A stretch of DNA of 64,000 nucleotides from Piscinibacter gummiphilus. Its GTDB lineage: Bacteria > Pseudomonadota > Gammaproteobacteria > Burkholderiales > Burkholderiaceae_C. Under the pieces are notes generated by a model. That model made no database searches, was not told the origin of the DNA, and saw nothing but the letters and a program-made list of their open reading frames with translations. The position numbers and the translations under genes were made by a program. This document shows, in pieces, positions 34,901 to 43,609 of the stretch. Positions within the stretch are counted from its first letter, which is position 1; each line of letters opens with the position of its first letter. The stretch is taken from contig NZ_CP015118.1 of assembly GCF_002116905.1 (NCBI RefSeq), forward strand, positions 372,001 through 436,000, given 5' to 3'.

Positions 34901-35055
34901 ACACCGTGGCGGACCTCGTCGCGCCGTTCGGGGCGCTGTCTCCGACGCCGGCGGTGGCACGGACGGCCCGCCCGCTGGCCGCGGACGAACCGTGGTGGCA
35001 CGACCCGCACTGGGTGGCGCAGGTGAGGGAGGGATGCTGCCTGCCGATGGTGTGA
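31906..35055 (+). CDS. Exported TolB-type beta-propeller / amidohydrolase fusion
   Basis: 1049 residues from GTG 31906 (GAAGG eight bases upstream). A Tat-like signal (GRRGFLTFGGALAAGLATDF, about 15-34) predicts periplasmic location. WD40-like TolB propeller blades, each with WSPDG, fill about 50-600 in two blocks. An amidohydrolase domain (about 620-1020) follows: MPGLVDMHTHREMG (HxH), a Lys in DLLKTYVRLP, ITSHYLFP, and GSDFPIVAPGLSL for the final Asp. This architecture is known in exported peptidase/imidase-like amidohydrolases. It stands alone, so it may hydrolyse an oligopeptide or cyclic amide before uptake. The first residues include CSHC, which is odd before a Tat signal. Confidence 0.85.
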   Translation: MSPFCSHCQEVGALGRRGFLTFGGALAAGLATDFACAAPAEPFDAPLDEQAEWGDSPVVLTQGTNLAIALSPDGRTLAMDLQGLLWALPREGGPARRLTGYLHDVARPDWSPDGTTLVFQSYRDGSFQLWTVGADGRGLRQLTRGEADCREPRWSPDGREIAFATDRDGRYAVHALDVASGRTRVLADTGGQDAEPVWSPDGVRVAFASSGRILSVGVLGEAVSGVRVEAEGPGASAPAWSPDGRLSWRSVAGTPRDIRESRLVVAGIPVTDVAEDVFPLPAVWLSKDELLYTADGGIHHWRRDQGRVGRVPFAATVRVTANRPAARRRRDFDSAAPRRVRGISFPVLSPDAGRVAFTALGQLWVLTVGDPHPSRLTSDTSAKLGPAWSPDGRSLVYACDRGGSMQLWRLDVTGGEARQLTFADKPLKQAAWSPDGRTIACASEDGWLCLVDPDSGVLRRVARQTVWSGRPSWSPDGSRLALAAVRPLSARYRESFTAILVVHLATGAMRYQLPAPGTSLDVRNVNGPLWSADGRHFIYTLGGTPWRSPIEADGTLRGAPEPLGDDTADALSQSGDGKHLLYLSNGTLRLRDLVSGTTRDVPFGLRWQVARPEGVTVVHAGRLWDGVADTWRTDVDVVIHGHRIAVVEPHRAHRPGVRWIDASSQTVMPGLVDMHTHREMGIQFGAREPRLFLAYGITTTRGLSDNAYLALENKESVDSGRRVGPRHFGTGEALDGARVFYDGMHPVRDASQLVREFERARALDYDLLKTYVRLPLDLQARAVRIAQRLGVPITSHYLFPAVAFGAPGHEHMGGTSRFGYSRTGSMLGVGYQDVVAIAGASRSFRVPTIFGLEGLLGDTPDEVLADPRVQVLMPPDERAPLERAARGGPSRPVRMVVNQVKTILAQQAAGVTIVCGSDFPIVAPGLSLHLNLRAMVKHGMRPVDALRTATANAGRVLGHDVGTLVRGQLADLVCVDGNPLEDIGDASRVRRVMVGGVDHTVADLVAPFGALSPTPAVARTARPLAADEPWWHDPHWVAQVREGCCLPMV

Positions 35056-35076
35056 CCACCGGCCGGCGTGGGAGGG

Positions 35077-36702
35077 TCAGCCGACCAGCCCCGCCTTGCG
35101 GTCCGCGGCCAGGGCCGACGGGTCGCGCGCGGCCGGATTCCCCAGCCCCGCACCGCCCGGCAGTTCGAGCACCAGCCGGTCGCCGGCCGGGATGACTTGC
35201 AAGCCCTTGGCGCGCAGCGGCGCGCCGGACCCCAGCCGCACGACCCCGGCCGCACCGTCACCACCGCCCGACCGGCCCTTCGCCGGCGTGGCCACCCGCT
35301 CGTACATCGCCAGCACCTCGAACGCGCTGCCGTCCCGCGTGCCCACCTCGACCGTCTGGCCGAGTCCGCCGCGGTGCCGTCCCGCGCCGCCGCTGTCCGG
35401 CCGCAGTTCCTTCTTCCAGATCACGATGGGCGCACCGTGTTCGGTCACTTCGACCGGCATCGCGCGCACGCCGCTCGGGAACGCGGTGGCGTCGAGGCCG
35501 TCCTGCCCGGGGCGGGCGCCGGCACCGCCGCTGTTGAAGAACACGGTGTCGAACGTGGCCGCCGCCGAGCTCGGCACACGCCCGCGCAGCTGCACGCTCC
35601 ACAGACACGACGATCCCTCCGCCGGCACGCGGTCCGGCAGCGCCTGGTCGAGGCAACCGAGCACCACGTCGGGCAGCATCTGGCCGATCACGTGGCGCGC
35701 GGCGACGGGCGAGGGGCGCTGCGCGTTGAGGATGGAGCCCTCCGGCGCGTGCACGACGAACGGAAGCAGCGCGCCGTGGTTGTTGGGCACCTCGGGCGAG
35801 ATCAGGCACTTGAGCCCGAACACCGTGTACGCACGGCAGTAGTTCATCACCACGTTGATGCCTTGCGGCACCGCGCCGTCGGTGCCGGCGTAGTCGACGG
35901 TCACGGTTTCGCCGTCGACGGTCAGCGCGGCGCGCAGCGTGATCGGGTGGTCGTAGCCGTCGATCACGAGTTCGCTCGTCCACGTGCCCTTCGGCAGCGC
36001 CGCGATGCGCTCGCGCGTGGCGGCCAGGGACTGCGCGAGGATGTAGTCGCCGAGGGCGTCGAGGCTCTCCTGGCCGAACTCCTTCAGCATGGCGACCAGG
36101 CGGCGGGCGCCCGTGTCGTTGCTCGCGATGTACGAGAGCACGTCGCCCTCGACCTGCAGCGGCGTGCGCACGTTCTGCTTCAGGATCGCGAGCAGGTCCT
36201 CGTTGATGCGGCCACGCGACGCGAGTTTCATCAGCGGGATCTGCAGGCCCTCCTCGTAGATCGAGCGGCCGTCGGGCCCCTGGCCCAGGCCGCCGATGTC
36301 GAGCTGGTGGCAGCAGCAGCCGAGCAGGCCCACCACCCGGCCGCCGGTCACCACCGGGCTCACGACGGTGATGTCGTGCAGGTGCCCCGCGGTCAGCCAC
36401 GGGTCGTTGGTGATGTAGTGGTCACCCTCGGCCATTGTGTCGATGGGGAAGCGGGCGAGGAAGTGGCGCACGCCCTCGGCCATCGAGTTCACGTGGCCGG
36501 GGGTGCCGGTCACGGCCTCGGCGATCAGGCGGCCCCGGGTGTCGAAGACGGCGGCGGACAGGTCGCCGGCGTCGCGCACCGTGGTCGAGAACGCCGTGCG
36601 CATCAGCGCCTGGGCGGCCTCCTCGACGACGGAGATCAGGCGGGTCCACATCACCTGCAGCCGCAGGTCCTGGAGCGTGTCGTGGGGGGATGGAGCGGTC
36701 AT
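35077..36702 (-). CDS. hyuB: Hydantoinase B / oxoprolinase beta subunit
   Basis: 541 residues covering a whole HyuB domain: LISVVEEAAQALMRTAFSTTVRDAGDLSAAVFD, HYITNDPWLTAGHLHDI, and a Gly-rich end (GRSGGGDGAAG, LPGGAGLGNP). With HyuA it forms an ATP-dependent amidase opening hydantoins, N-methylhydantoin or 5-oxoproline. It lies 17 bases after hyuA in the order oxygenase, hyuA, hyuB. Which cyclic amide is used cannot be told from sequence alone. Confidence 0.9.
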   Translation of the reverse strand: MTAPSPHDTLQDLRLQVMWTRLISVVEEAAQALMRTAFSTTVRDAGDLSAAVFDTRGRLIAEAVTGTPGHVNSMAEGVRHFLARFPIDTMAEGDHYITNDPWLTAGHLHDITVVSPVVTGGRVVGLLGCCCHQLDIGGLGQGPDGRSIYEEGLQIPLMKLASRGRINEDLLAILKQNVRTPLQVEGDVLSYIASNDTGARRLVAMLKEFGQESLDALGDYILAQSLAATRERIAALPKGTWTSELVIDGYDHPITLRAALTVDGETVTVDYAGTDGAVPQGINVVMNYCRAYTVFGLKCLISPEVPNNHGALLPFVVHAPEGSILNAQRPSPVAARHVIGQMLPDVVLGCLDQALPDRVPAEGSSCLWSVQLRGRVPSSAAATFDTVFFNSGGAGARPGQDGLDATAFPSGVRAMPVEVTEHGAPIVIWKKELRPDSGGAGRHRGGLGQTVEVGTRDGSAFEVLAMYERVATPAKGRSGGGDGAAGVVRLGSGAPLRAKGLQVIPAGDRLVLELPGGAGLGNPAARDPSALAADRKAGLVG

Positions 36703-36719
36703 CGGAGGCTTTCAGTTCG

Positions 36720-38816
36720 TCACGCCGCGAGGCGGCGGGTCATCACGATGTAGCCGTGGCCGTCGATGTGGGCATCGAACGACGGCGACACGACGGTGGT
36801 GGTCTCATCCTCGACGATCAGCGCCGGTCCGGCGAGCCGGTGGCCCGGCCGCAGGTCGGTGCGGCGGTACAGCGCGTGGCGCCGCACCTCGCCGAGGCCG
36901 GGGTCCAGCACCTCGCGGTGGGCATGGGGCGTGGCCGTGAAGGGTTTCGTCGGGTCGGCCACGGGTTCGGGCGGCGGCAGCACGGTGGCCACGGACACGC
37001 GCCATGTCAGCACCTCGATGGGCAGCTTCACCGCGAGGCCGCCGTAGTGGGCGCGGTAGGCGGTTTCGAAGGACTCGGTCAGTGTCTGCGCATCCGCCGC
37101 CTCCAGCGTGCGGGCGGGCACGTCGATCGCGATCTCGTGGCCCTGGCCGCGGTAGCGGGCGAACGCGGTGCAGCGCACGGCGCGGGGCGCGGCCGCGTCG
37201 CCGTGGCGCACGATCGCATGGGCCTCGGCGGTCATGGTCGACAGCAGCGTGTTGACCGCGTCCACGTCGAACGTGTCCAGCGCCTGGTGCAGGCTGCGGG
37301 CGATCTCGTAGGCGATCGGGGCGTTGAGGAAGCCGACGGCCGAACCGACGCCCGCGCTGCGCGGGATCACGACCTCGTCGAGGCCCAGCTTCTCGGCCAC
37401 GCGCGCCGCGTGCAGTGGCGCGCAGCCGCCGAACGCGACCAGTGTGCGCCGGTCCAGCGTGAGGCCGAGTTCCACCGCGTGGACCCGCGCGGCGCTGGCC
37501 ATCGCCTCGTCGACGATCTCGCTGATGCCGAGCGCGCGGGTCGCCGCGTCGGCCTGGCGCAGGCCGGGCAGCGCGAGCAGCGCGCGTTCGCACGCGGCGG
37601 TGTCTAGGGGCAGCTTGCCACCCGCGAAGGCATCCGGGGCGATGCGCCCGAGCATCAGGTCGGCGTCGGTCACGGTGGGTTCGGTGCCACCCCGCCCGTA
37701 GCAGGCCGGCCCGGGTTCGGACGCCGCGCTCTTCGGGCCCACCGTGAGGCGGCCCGCGCCGTCGATGCGGGCGATGGAGCCGCCGCCCGCGCCGATCTCC
37801 ACCATCTCGACGACGGGGATGCGCAGCGGCAGCCCGCTGCCCTTGCGGAAGCGGTGAACACGCGCCACCTCGAACACCTGCGAACTCTGTGGCCGGCCGT
37901 CGTCGATGTAGCAGATCTTCGCGGTGGTACCGCCCACGTCCAGCGCGAGCATGCGCGAGATGCCGCGTTCGGCCGCGACCCCCGCGGCGAACAGCGCGCC
38001 GCCGGCAGGGCCCGATTCGACGAGCCGCACCGGGAACTTCGCGGCGGTCTCCACCGTGGTGAGCCCGCCCGACGACAGCATCAGGAACAGCGGGCAGCCG
38101 AAGCCGAGCGCGCGCAGCTTCGCGTCGAGGCGGCCGAGGTAGCTCGCGACGATGGGCTGCACGTACGCATTGGCGGCCGTCGTCGAGAAGCGCTCGTACT
38201 CGCGCATCTCGGGGGACACCTCGCTCGACAGCGAGATCGTCACGCCCGGCAGCGCTTCGCGCAGCAGTTCGCCGGCCCGCTGCTCGTGGACCGGGTTCAC
38301 GTAGCTGTGCAGGAACGCCACCGCCACGCTCTCCACGCCTTGCGCCTTGAAGAGCGTCGCGGCCTCGCGTACCGCCGATTCGTCCAGCGGCAGCAGTTCG
38401 GTGCCGTCGGCCGCGAGGCGCTCGCGCACCGTCACGCGCAGGTCGCGCGGCACGAGCGCGGGGGGCTTGTCCATCGCGATGTCGTACTGGTCGAAGCGGC
38501 TTTCGGTGCCCATCTCCAGCACGTCGCGGAAGCCCTCGGTGGTCAGCAGCGCGGTCTTCGCGCCGCGCCGTTCGATCAGCGCGTTGGTGGCGAGCGTCGT
38601 GCCGTGCACGACGAGGCCCACGTCGCCGGCGGTCAGGCCGGCCTCCGCGAGCAGGACCGCGATGCCGTCGAGCAGCGCGCGTTCGGGGGCGTCGTAGGTG
38701 GTCAGCACCTTCGTCGAGTGGCGCTTCGTCGGCGTCTCCAGCACCACGTCGGTGAAGGTGCCGCCGATGTCTGCGCCGATGCGGGCGAGGCCCCTGGCCG
38801 TCGTCGTGGGGTTCAC
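36720..38816 (-). CDS. hyuA: Hydantoinase A / oxoprolinase alpha subunit
   Basis: 698 residues from GTG 38816 (GGAG five bases upstream). An N-terminal Hydant_A_N domain starts with GADIGGTFTDVVLE (phosphate loop of the ASKHA fold). The central domain carries LVVHGTTLATNALIERRGAKTALLTTEGF and LALDVGGTTAKICYI, and a C-terminal domain follows. It is the ATP-using subunit paired with HyuB. The size fits bacterial two-subunit enzymes; the fused eukaryotic oxoprolinase is about 1290 residues. It follows the oxygenase gene by 12 bases. Confidence 0.92.
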   Translation of the reverse strand: MNPTTTARGLARIGADIGGTFTDVVLETPTKRHSTKVLTTYDAPERALLDGIAVLLAEAGLTAGDVGLVVHGTTLATNALIERRGAKTALLTTEGFRDVLEMGTESRFDQYDIAMDKPPALVPRDLRVTVRERLAADGTELLPLDESAVREAATLFKAQGVESVAVAFLHSYVNPVHEQRAGELLREALPGVTISLSSEVSPEMREYERFSTTAANAYVQPIVASYLGRLDAKLRALGFGCPLFLMLSSGGLTTVETAAKFPVRLVESGPAGGALFAAGVAAERGISRMLALDVGGTTAKICYIDDGRPQSSQVFEVARVHRFRKGSGLPLRIPVVEMVEIGAGGGSIARIDGAGRLTVGPKSAASEPGPACYGRGGTEPTVTDADLMLGRIAPDAFAGGKLPLDTAACERALLALPGLRQADAATRALGISEIVDEAMASAARVHAVELGLTLDRRTLVAFGGCAPLHAARVAEKLGLDEVVIPRSAGVGSAVGFLNAPIAYEIARSLHQALDTFDVDAVNTLLSTMTAEAHAIVRHGDAAAPRAVRCTAFARYRGQGHEIAIDVPARTLEAADAQTLTESFETAYRAHYGGLAVKLPIEVLTWRVSVATVLPPPEPVADPTKPFTATPHAHREVLDPGLGEVRRHALYRRTDLRPGHRLAGPALIVEDETTTVVSPSFDAHIDGHGYIVMTRRLAA

Positions 38817-38828
38817 GTCAGGCTCCGG

Positions 38829-39836
38829 TCAGAGGAAATCGCCGGGCGACTTCTCGAGCCGGGCGTAGAAGCGCTTCAGGTGGGTCGCCACGTGCACGGG
38901 CTCGAAGTTCGCGACACCGCCGTCGCGCGCGACCAGCTCGGGAAGCGGGGCGACGATGGTGTCGCGGTCCGGGTTCAGGAAGAAGGGGATCGAGAAGCGC
39001 TCGACCCCCGCCTTGTTGCGCACGCGGTGGAAGTTCGAGATGAACTTGCCGTTCGACCACCACATCATCATGTCGCCGATGTTGATGGTGTACGCGCCCG
39101 GCACCGGCGGTGCCGAGATCCACGTGCCGTCGCGGCGCTTGACCTCGAGGCCGCCCACCGAGTCCTGCGCGAGGATGGTCAGCGGCCCTTCGTCGGTGTG
39201 CGACACGGTGTTCGACACCTCGACGTCGGACCCCTCGGGGATCGGGATGTAGTACAGCAGGCTCAGCTGGCAGATGGGCAGGTCGAAGTAGCCGTCGAAG
39301 GTGTCCTCGGCCACGTCGAGGCCGATCGCGAAGGCACGCAGCAGGTCGCGCGACAGCGCGAGCATCGCCGCGTAGTGGGTCTCGCAGGCGTCGCGGAACG
39401 CCGGCATGTCTTCCGGCCAGCGGTTCGGGCGGTTGAAGATCGGGTCCGGGTTCGGCACGTCGGGGAAGTCGGCCTGGATGCGGTACTGCTCGAAGAGGCG
39501 GCTGTTGCGGTCGAGCGCGCCCTCGCGCTTGGGCATCGGGATCCAGCCGCGGTACCACTGCAGCGTGGCGGCCGACGCGCGGCGCTCCTCGACGGGACGG
39601 TGGAAGAACGCCTTCGACTGGTCGAATGTGTCGCCGAGCACCTTCGGCGGCACGTCGTGCCCCTTCAGGTAGAAGAACCCGATCTCGGTGCAGGCGCGCG
39701 CGATCTCCGCGGCCACGGCGCGCTTGCCGGCCTCGCCGCCATGGCGGAACGGCGAGAAGTCGATGATGGGGATCTCGGCGAGGTCGACCGTCTTCGCGAC
39801 GATGCGGTCCTCCACGCCTTCGGTGCTGCGGCTCAT
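38829..39836 (-). CDS. Isopenicillin-N-synthase-like Fe(II)/2-oxoglutarate oxygenase
   Basis: 335 residues. The N-terminal DIOX_N part (IPIIDFSPFRHGG) and core are typical of the IPNS/flavonol-synthase family. Iron ligands are His and Asp in VSHTDEGPLTI and His in NFHRVRN; the co-substrate Arg is in VERFSIPFF. It is the first gene of the oxygenase-hyuA-hyuB operon. Hydroxylating or demethylating a substrate before hydantoinase attack would fit, by inference. It is divergent from the ABC importer operon at 40026. Confidence 0.88.
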   Translation of the reverse strand: MSRSTEGVEDRIVAKTVDLAEIPIIDFSPFRHGGEAGKRAVAAEIARACTEIGFFYLKGHDVPPKVLGDTFDQSKAFFHRPVEERRASAATLQWYRGWIPMPKREGALDRNSRLFEQYRIQADFPDVPNPDPIFNRPNRWPEDMPAFRDACETHYAAMLALSRDLLRAFAIGLDVAEDTFDGYFDLPICQLSLLYYIPIPEGSDVEVSNTVSHTDEGPLTILAQDSVGGLEVKRRDGTWISAPPVPGAYTINIGDMMMWWSNGKFISNFHRVRNKAGVERFSIPFFLNPDRDTIVAPLPELVARDGGVANFEPVHVATHLKRFYARLEKSPGDFL

Positions 39837-39940
39837 GGGAACGGGTCCTTTCAGTGTCGGGGGCGTGCCGGCTTCGCGGGGCGGTGCGGCGGCATCTGGA
39901 ACGTCACGGTACCGGCAAGGTCCTTCGGGCGGGCTGCCTT

Positions 39941-39965
39941 TTGCGTCACCGCGGCTTGCGCAAAC
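39941..39965. promoter_or_regulatory. TTTGCG...CGCAAA inverted repeat in divergent promoter
   Basis: TTTGCG (39941-39946) and CGCAAA (39960-39965) face each other across 13 bases, in the 189-bp gap between the Fe(II) oxygenase gene (minus) and the ABC importer operon (plus). It is a possible operator for either direction. No gene is seen in the gap. Confidence 0.35.
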
Positions 39966-40025
39966 GGCTACAGGCGGCGCGCCCGTTCGTGGGCAAGATG
40001 AAGGCTCAACAACCCCACGACCCCG

Positions 40026-41078
40026 ATGCCTACGAGTCTTCCGTCCGCCGCGAGAGTGAACCGGCGTGGTGCGCTGGCCGCGCTCGGCGCACTGCCGCTG
40101 CTCGGGATGGGTGCGCTGTCCGTCAACGTGCTCGCGCCCGGCGCCGCACCCGCTTCACGAGGTCTCATGAAATTCGAACACCAGCTCGGCTGGGTCAAGG
40201 GCATCCAGTTCGGCGGCTACCTGGCCGCGCTGGACCGGGGCGACCTCGCGCGCGAAGGGCTCGACGTCGACATGGTGGCCGGCGGCCCCGGCACCGACTA
40301 CCGCACGCTGGTGTCGAGCGGCCGCGCGCTGGTCAGCGAGAGCAACGTGGCCGGCATGATCGACGGCGCGCTGCGCGGCCAGCCGCTGGTGGCGTTCGCC
40401 GCGGTGATGCAGCGCGACCCCGGCGCCATCATGAGTCCGGCCGACCGGCCCATCCGCACGGTGCACGACATGGTCGGCAAGACGCTCGGCGTGCCCAACA
40501 GCGTGCGCGCGCAGCTGCTGCCGCTGATCCGCCGCGCGGGCATCGACCCCGAGAGCGTGCGCCTCGTGCCGGTGGGCAGCGACCCGTCGCTGCTGGCGTC
40601 CGGCCAGGTGGACGGCTACTACAGCTGGTCCACCACCGCCGTGCCGGCCCTGCGCAAGATCGGGTTCGAGCCGCACTGGCTGCACGTGTCGGACCTGGGC
40701 GTGCCCGGCTACGGCCAGGTGCTGATCGCGCGCCGCGACACCTTCGAGCAGCAGCGCGACGTGCTGGTGCGCTACACCCGCGCGCTGATGCGTGGCTGGC
40801 GCTGGGTCGTCGACCACCCGGCCGAGGCGGCCGAACTGATCGTGCGCAAGTACGCCCCGCCGGGCACGGACCTGACTGAACAACTGGGCCAGGCCGAGAT
40901 GATGCGCGACTACATCCTGGCCGGCGACGCGCGGCGGCACGGCCTGCTGTGGATCGACCCGGGGGTGTTCGAGAAGGCCGTGGCGCTCGGGCGCGAGGCG
41001 GGCAGCGTGCCGGCCGACGCGGTGGTGGACGTCTCGCGCCTCGTCACGCAGGACATCGTGAAGGCCGCCACGGCGTGA
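40026..41078 (+). CDS. ABC transporter periplasmic binding protein, TauA/SsuA/NrtA-like
   Basis: 350 residues with a Tat-like signal (VNRRGALAALGALPLLGMGALS, about 11-32). An NMT1/SsuA-type fold: QFGGYLAALDRGDLAREGLDVDMVAGG and the hinge region around GQVDGYYSW. It feeds the ATPase and two permeases encoded downstream. The family takes up sulfonates, nitrate, thiamine precursors and many aromatic or heterocyclic compounds. A 132-bp gap before the ATPase gene shows no gene and may carry another promoter. Confidence 0.88.
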   Translation: MPTSLPSAARVNRRGALAALGALPLLGMGALSVNVLAPGAAPASRGLMKFEHQLGWVKGIQFGGYLAALDRGDLAREGLDVDMVAGGPGTDYRTLVSSGRALVSESNVAGMIDGALRGQPLVAFAAVMQRDPGAIMSPADRPIRTVHDMVGKTLGVPNSVRAQLLPLIRRAGIDPESVRLVPVGSDPSLLASGQVDGYYSWSTTAVPALRKIGFEPHWLHVSDLGVPGYGQVLIARRDTFEQQRDVLVRYTRALMRGWRWVVDHPAEAAELIVRKYAPPGTDLTEQLGQAEMMRDYILAGDARRHGLLWIDPGVFEKAVALGREAGSVPADAVVDVSRLVTQDIVKAATA

Positions 41079-41210
41079 TCCCGATGCCCCCGGTGACATT
41101 CCCGCACCGCCGCGCGAACCAAACGGCACCCCGGCGGCGGGCGGCCTTCGGTAGCCTGATCTCACCCTCCGACACGCGCCCCTGACGCGCGCCAGCCGAA
41201 AGCGATCCCG

Positions 41211-42008
41211 ATGTCCGGCCTTTCCATCCAGAACGTTTCCAAGTCCTTCGCGCTCGACGGCCAGGCCGTGCCCGCGCTGTCGGGCGTGAGTCTCGACCTC
41301 GAGCCGGGCCAGTTCGGCGCGCTGATTGGGCCGTCGGGCTGCGGCAAGTCGACACTGCTGCGCATGGTGGCCGACGTGTTCGCCCCCACCGACGGCCGCA
41401 TCACGATCGACGGCGCGCCCACGCAGCAGGCGCGGCGCGACCACCAGATCGGCTTCGTGTTCCAGGAGGCCACGCTGCTGCCGTGGCGCAGCGTGCTCGA
41501 GAACGTGCGCCTGCCGCTCGAGGTGCTCGGCCGCGACGGCCCGCCGGCCGCGCGGTCGCCGGAGGAGCTGGTGCGGCTCGTGGGCCTGTCCGGCTACGAA
41601 CACGCGTGGCCGTCGCAGCTGTCGGGTGGCATGCAGCAGCGCTGCGCGATCGCGCGGGCGCTGGTGGCCTCGCCGAAGATCCTGCTGCTCGACGAACCCT
41701 TTGGCGCGCTCGACGAGGTGATGCGGTACCGCATGAACTTCGAGCTGCTGCGCATCCGCGCGGAGACGCAGACCACGGCGCTGATGGTCACGCACTCGAT
41801 CGAGGAGGCGGTGCTGATGGCCGACCGCATCTTCGTGTTCGCCGCGAAACCCGGCCGCATCGTCGAGCGGGTCGAGGTCGACCTGCCACGCCCGCGCCGC
41901 CTGACGACGATGGACGATCCGCGGTTCAACGCGACCGTCGACCGCGTGCGCCGCGCGCTGTTCGGCCAGCTGCCCCACGCGCTCGACCACGAGATCGCCC
42001 ATGCCTGA
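41211..42008 (+). CDS. ABC transporter ATPase, SsuB/TauB type
   Basis: 265 residues. Walker A is GPSGCGKSTLL, the Q-loop GFVFQEAT, the signature LSGGMQQRCAIARAL, Walker B LLLDEPFGALDE, and the switch His lies in MVTHSIEEAV. It drives import through the two permeases that follow and overlaps the first of them by eight bases. Confidence 0.95.
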   Translation: MSGLSIQNVSKSFALDGQAVPALSGVSLDLEPGQFGALIGPSGCGKSTLLRMVADVFAPTDGRITIDGAPTQQARRDHQIGFVFQEATLLPWRSVLENVRLPLEVLGRDGPPAARSPEELVRLVGLSGYEHAWPSQLSGGMQQRCAIARALVASPKILLLDEPFGALDEVMRYRMNFELLRIRAETQTTALMVTHSIEEAVLMADRIFVFAAKPGRIVERVEVDLPRPRRLTTMDDPRFNATVDRVRRALFGQLPHALDHEIAHA

Positions 42009-42774
42009 CGTCTTCGGCTCCTGGGCCCGGCGCGGGCTGCCGCCGCTCGCGGTGTTCGGCGTGCTGCTCGCCGGCATCGAGGCCTGGGTGGGGGCCGGCC
42101 GGGCGCCGATGACCATCCCGCGCCCGAGCGACGTCGCCGCGCTGCTGTGGGCCGAACACGCGGCGCTGCTGCACCAGCTCGGCATCACGCTGCTGACGGC
42201 GGGCCTCGGCTTCGGGCTCGCGCTGCTGGCAGCTCTGGCGATCGGCTTCGCTGTGTACGCCTGGCCGCGCACCGAAACGCCGGTGCTCACCGCGGGGGCC
42301 GTGTTGAGCAGCATCCCGATGATCGCCATCGCGCCCATCCTGAGCGTCTGGCTCGGCCTGTCCATCGGCACCCGCGTGCTGATCACCGTGGTGATCTGCG
42401 TGTTCCCGCTGCTGGTGTCGGTGGTGCAGGGGTTGCGCGAGAGCAAGGCCACCGAGCAGGAACTCTTCACCGTGCTGGCCGCGTCGCCGCTGCAGCGCTT
42501 CCGCCTGCTCGCGCTGCCGAGCGCCGTGCCGCTGCTGTTCGTGGGCCTGAAGATCGCCGCGCCGCTGGCCGTGCTGGGCGCGCTGATCGGTGAATGGAAC
42601 GGGGCCGAGACCGGCCTCGGTGTCGTGATGCTGAACGCGATGTTCGGCCTGCAGGTGCAGCGCCTGTGGGCCACCGTGCTGATCGCTTGCGCCGTGTCGT
42701 CGCTCGCGTACGCCTACATCTGCCTGATGGAACGGGTGGCCGGCTTCGACCGCAGCGCCCCGGGAGCCGCATGA
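42001..42774 (+). CDS. ABC transporter permease, SsuC/TauC type (first of two)
   Basis: 257 residues, about six membrane segments and the BPD_transp_1 EAA-type loop (ESKATEQELFTVLAASPLQRFRLLALPSAVP). It overlaps the ATPase and the next permease (ATGA at 42771), so the two permeases should be made together and form a heterodimer, whereas many SsuC-type systems use one permease gene. Confidence 0.92.
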   Translation: MPDVFGSWARRGLPPLAVFGVLLAGIEAWVGAGRAPMTIPRPSDVAALLWAEHAALLHQLGITLLTAGLGFGLALLAALAIGFAVYAWPRTETPVLTAGAVLSSIPMIAIAPILSVWLGLSIGTRVLITVVICVFPLLVSVVQGLRESKATEQELFTVLAASPLQRFRLLALPSAVPLLFVGLKIAAPLAVLGALIGEWNGAETGLGVVMLNAMFGLQVQRLWATVLIACAVSSLAYAYICLMERVAGFDRSAPGAA

Positions 42775-43607
42775 ACCCCGCCGAGATCTCGATCCCCGAC
42801 GCCGCGGTCGCAGCGTCCACGCCCCGTGTCCGCCGCGGCCTGCCGCTGGCCGGCGCCGCCGTGCTGAGCGCGCAGCGCCTGGCCGGCTACGTGGCCGTGG
42901 TCGCCGTGGTGGCGCTGCTGTGGCAGCTCGCCATCTGGCTGTTCGACGTGCCGCCGTACCTGCTCCCGAGCCCGGCCGACGCGGGCGCGGCCCTGGTGGC
43001 CCACGCCGGCGAGGTGGGCGAGGCCGCGTGGCTCACCGTGCAGAGCACGGTGATCGGCATGCTGGTGGCCACCGTGGTGGCCGTGCTGTTCGCACTGGTG
43101 TTCATCGCCTCGCCCTCCCTCGACGCGGCGCTGATGCCGCTGATCGTGTTCGTGCGCACCGTGCCGATGATCGCGATCGCACCGGTGCTCGTGCTGATCT
43201 TCGGCCGCGACCGCTGGAACGGCGTCGGCATGGTGGCGCTGCTGTCGTTCTTCCAGATCATGCTGGCCGCCCGCAAGGGCTTCGAGGCGCCCACCCGCCA
43301 CATGCTCGAGCTGATGCACTGCTGCGGCGCGGGCTTCTGGCAGACCCTCTTCAAGCTGCGCCTCCCGTGTGCGCTGACCCACCTCTTCACAGGCCTGCGC
43401 ATCGCCTCGGCCTCGGCCATCCTGTGCGCGATGTTCGCCGAGTGGCTTTCGGGCGCGCCCGGCCTCGGCAGCCTGATCCTCGACGCCAACTCGCGCCAGC
43501 ACTTCGCGCTGATGTGGGCCGCCGTGGGCGCGGGCACGACGGTGTCGTACCTCTTCTTCACCTTCACGATCGCGCTCGAACGTGCGGTCAAGGACTGGAA
43601 CCACTGA
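42771..43607 (+). CDS. ABC transporter permease, SsuC/TauC type (second of two)
   Basis: 278 residues from ATG 42771. About six membrane segments follow a 45-residue N-terminal leader. The EAA loop is AARKGFEAPTRHMLELMHCCGAGFWQTLFKLRLPCALTHLF in essence. It is the partner of the preceding permease. The SDR gene follows two bases later, so importer and enzymes form one operon. Confidence 0.92.
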   Translation: MNPAEISIPDAAVAASTPRVRRGLPLAGAAVLSAQRLAGYVAVVAVVALLWQLAIWLFDVPPYLLPSPADAGAALVAHAGEVGEAAWLTVQSTVIGMLVATVVAVLFALVFIASPSLDAALMPLIVFVRTVPMIAIAPVLVLIFGRDRWNGVGMVALLSFFQIMLAARKGFEAPTRHMLELMHCCGAGFWQTLFKLRLPCALTHLFTGLRIASASAILCAMFAEWLSGAPGLGSLILDANSRQHFALMWAAVGAGTTVSYLFFTFTIALERAVKDWNH

Positions 43608-43609
43608 CC

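Noticed and set aside
31744..35010. 1088-residue minus-strand frame opposite the TolB-amidohydrolase gene
   Set aside because: Antisense shadow; the plus strand has WSPDG blades and metal motifs.
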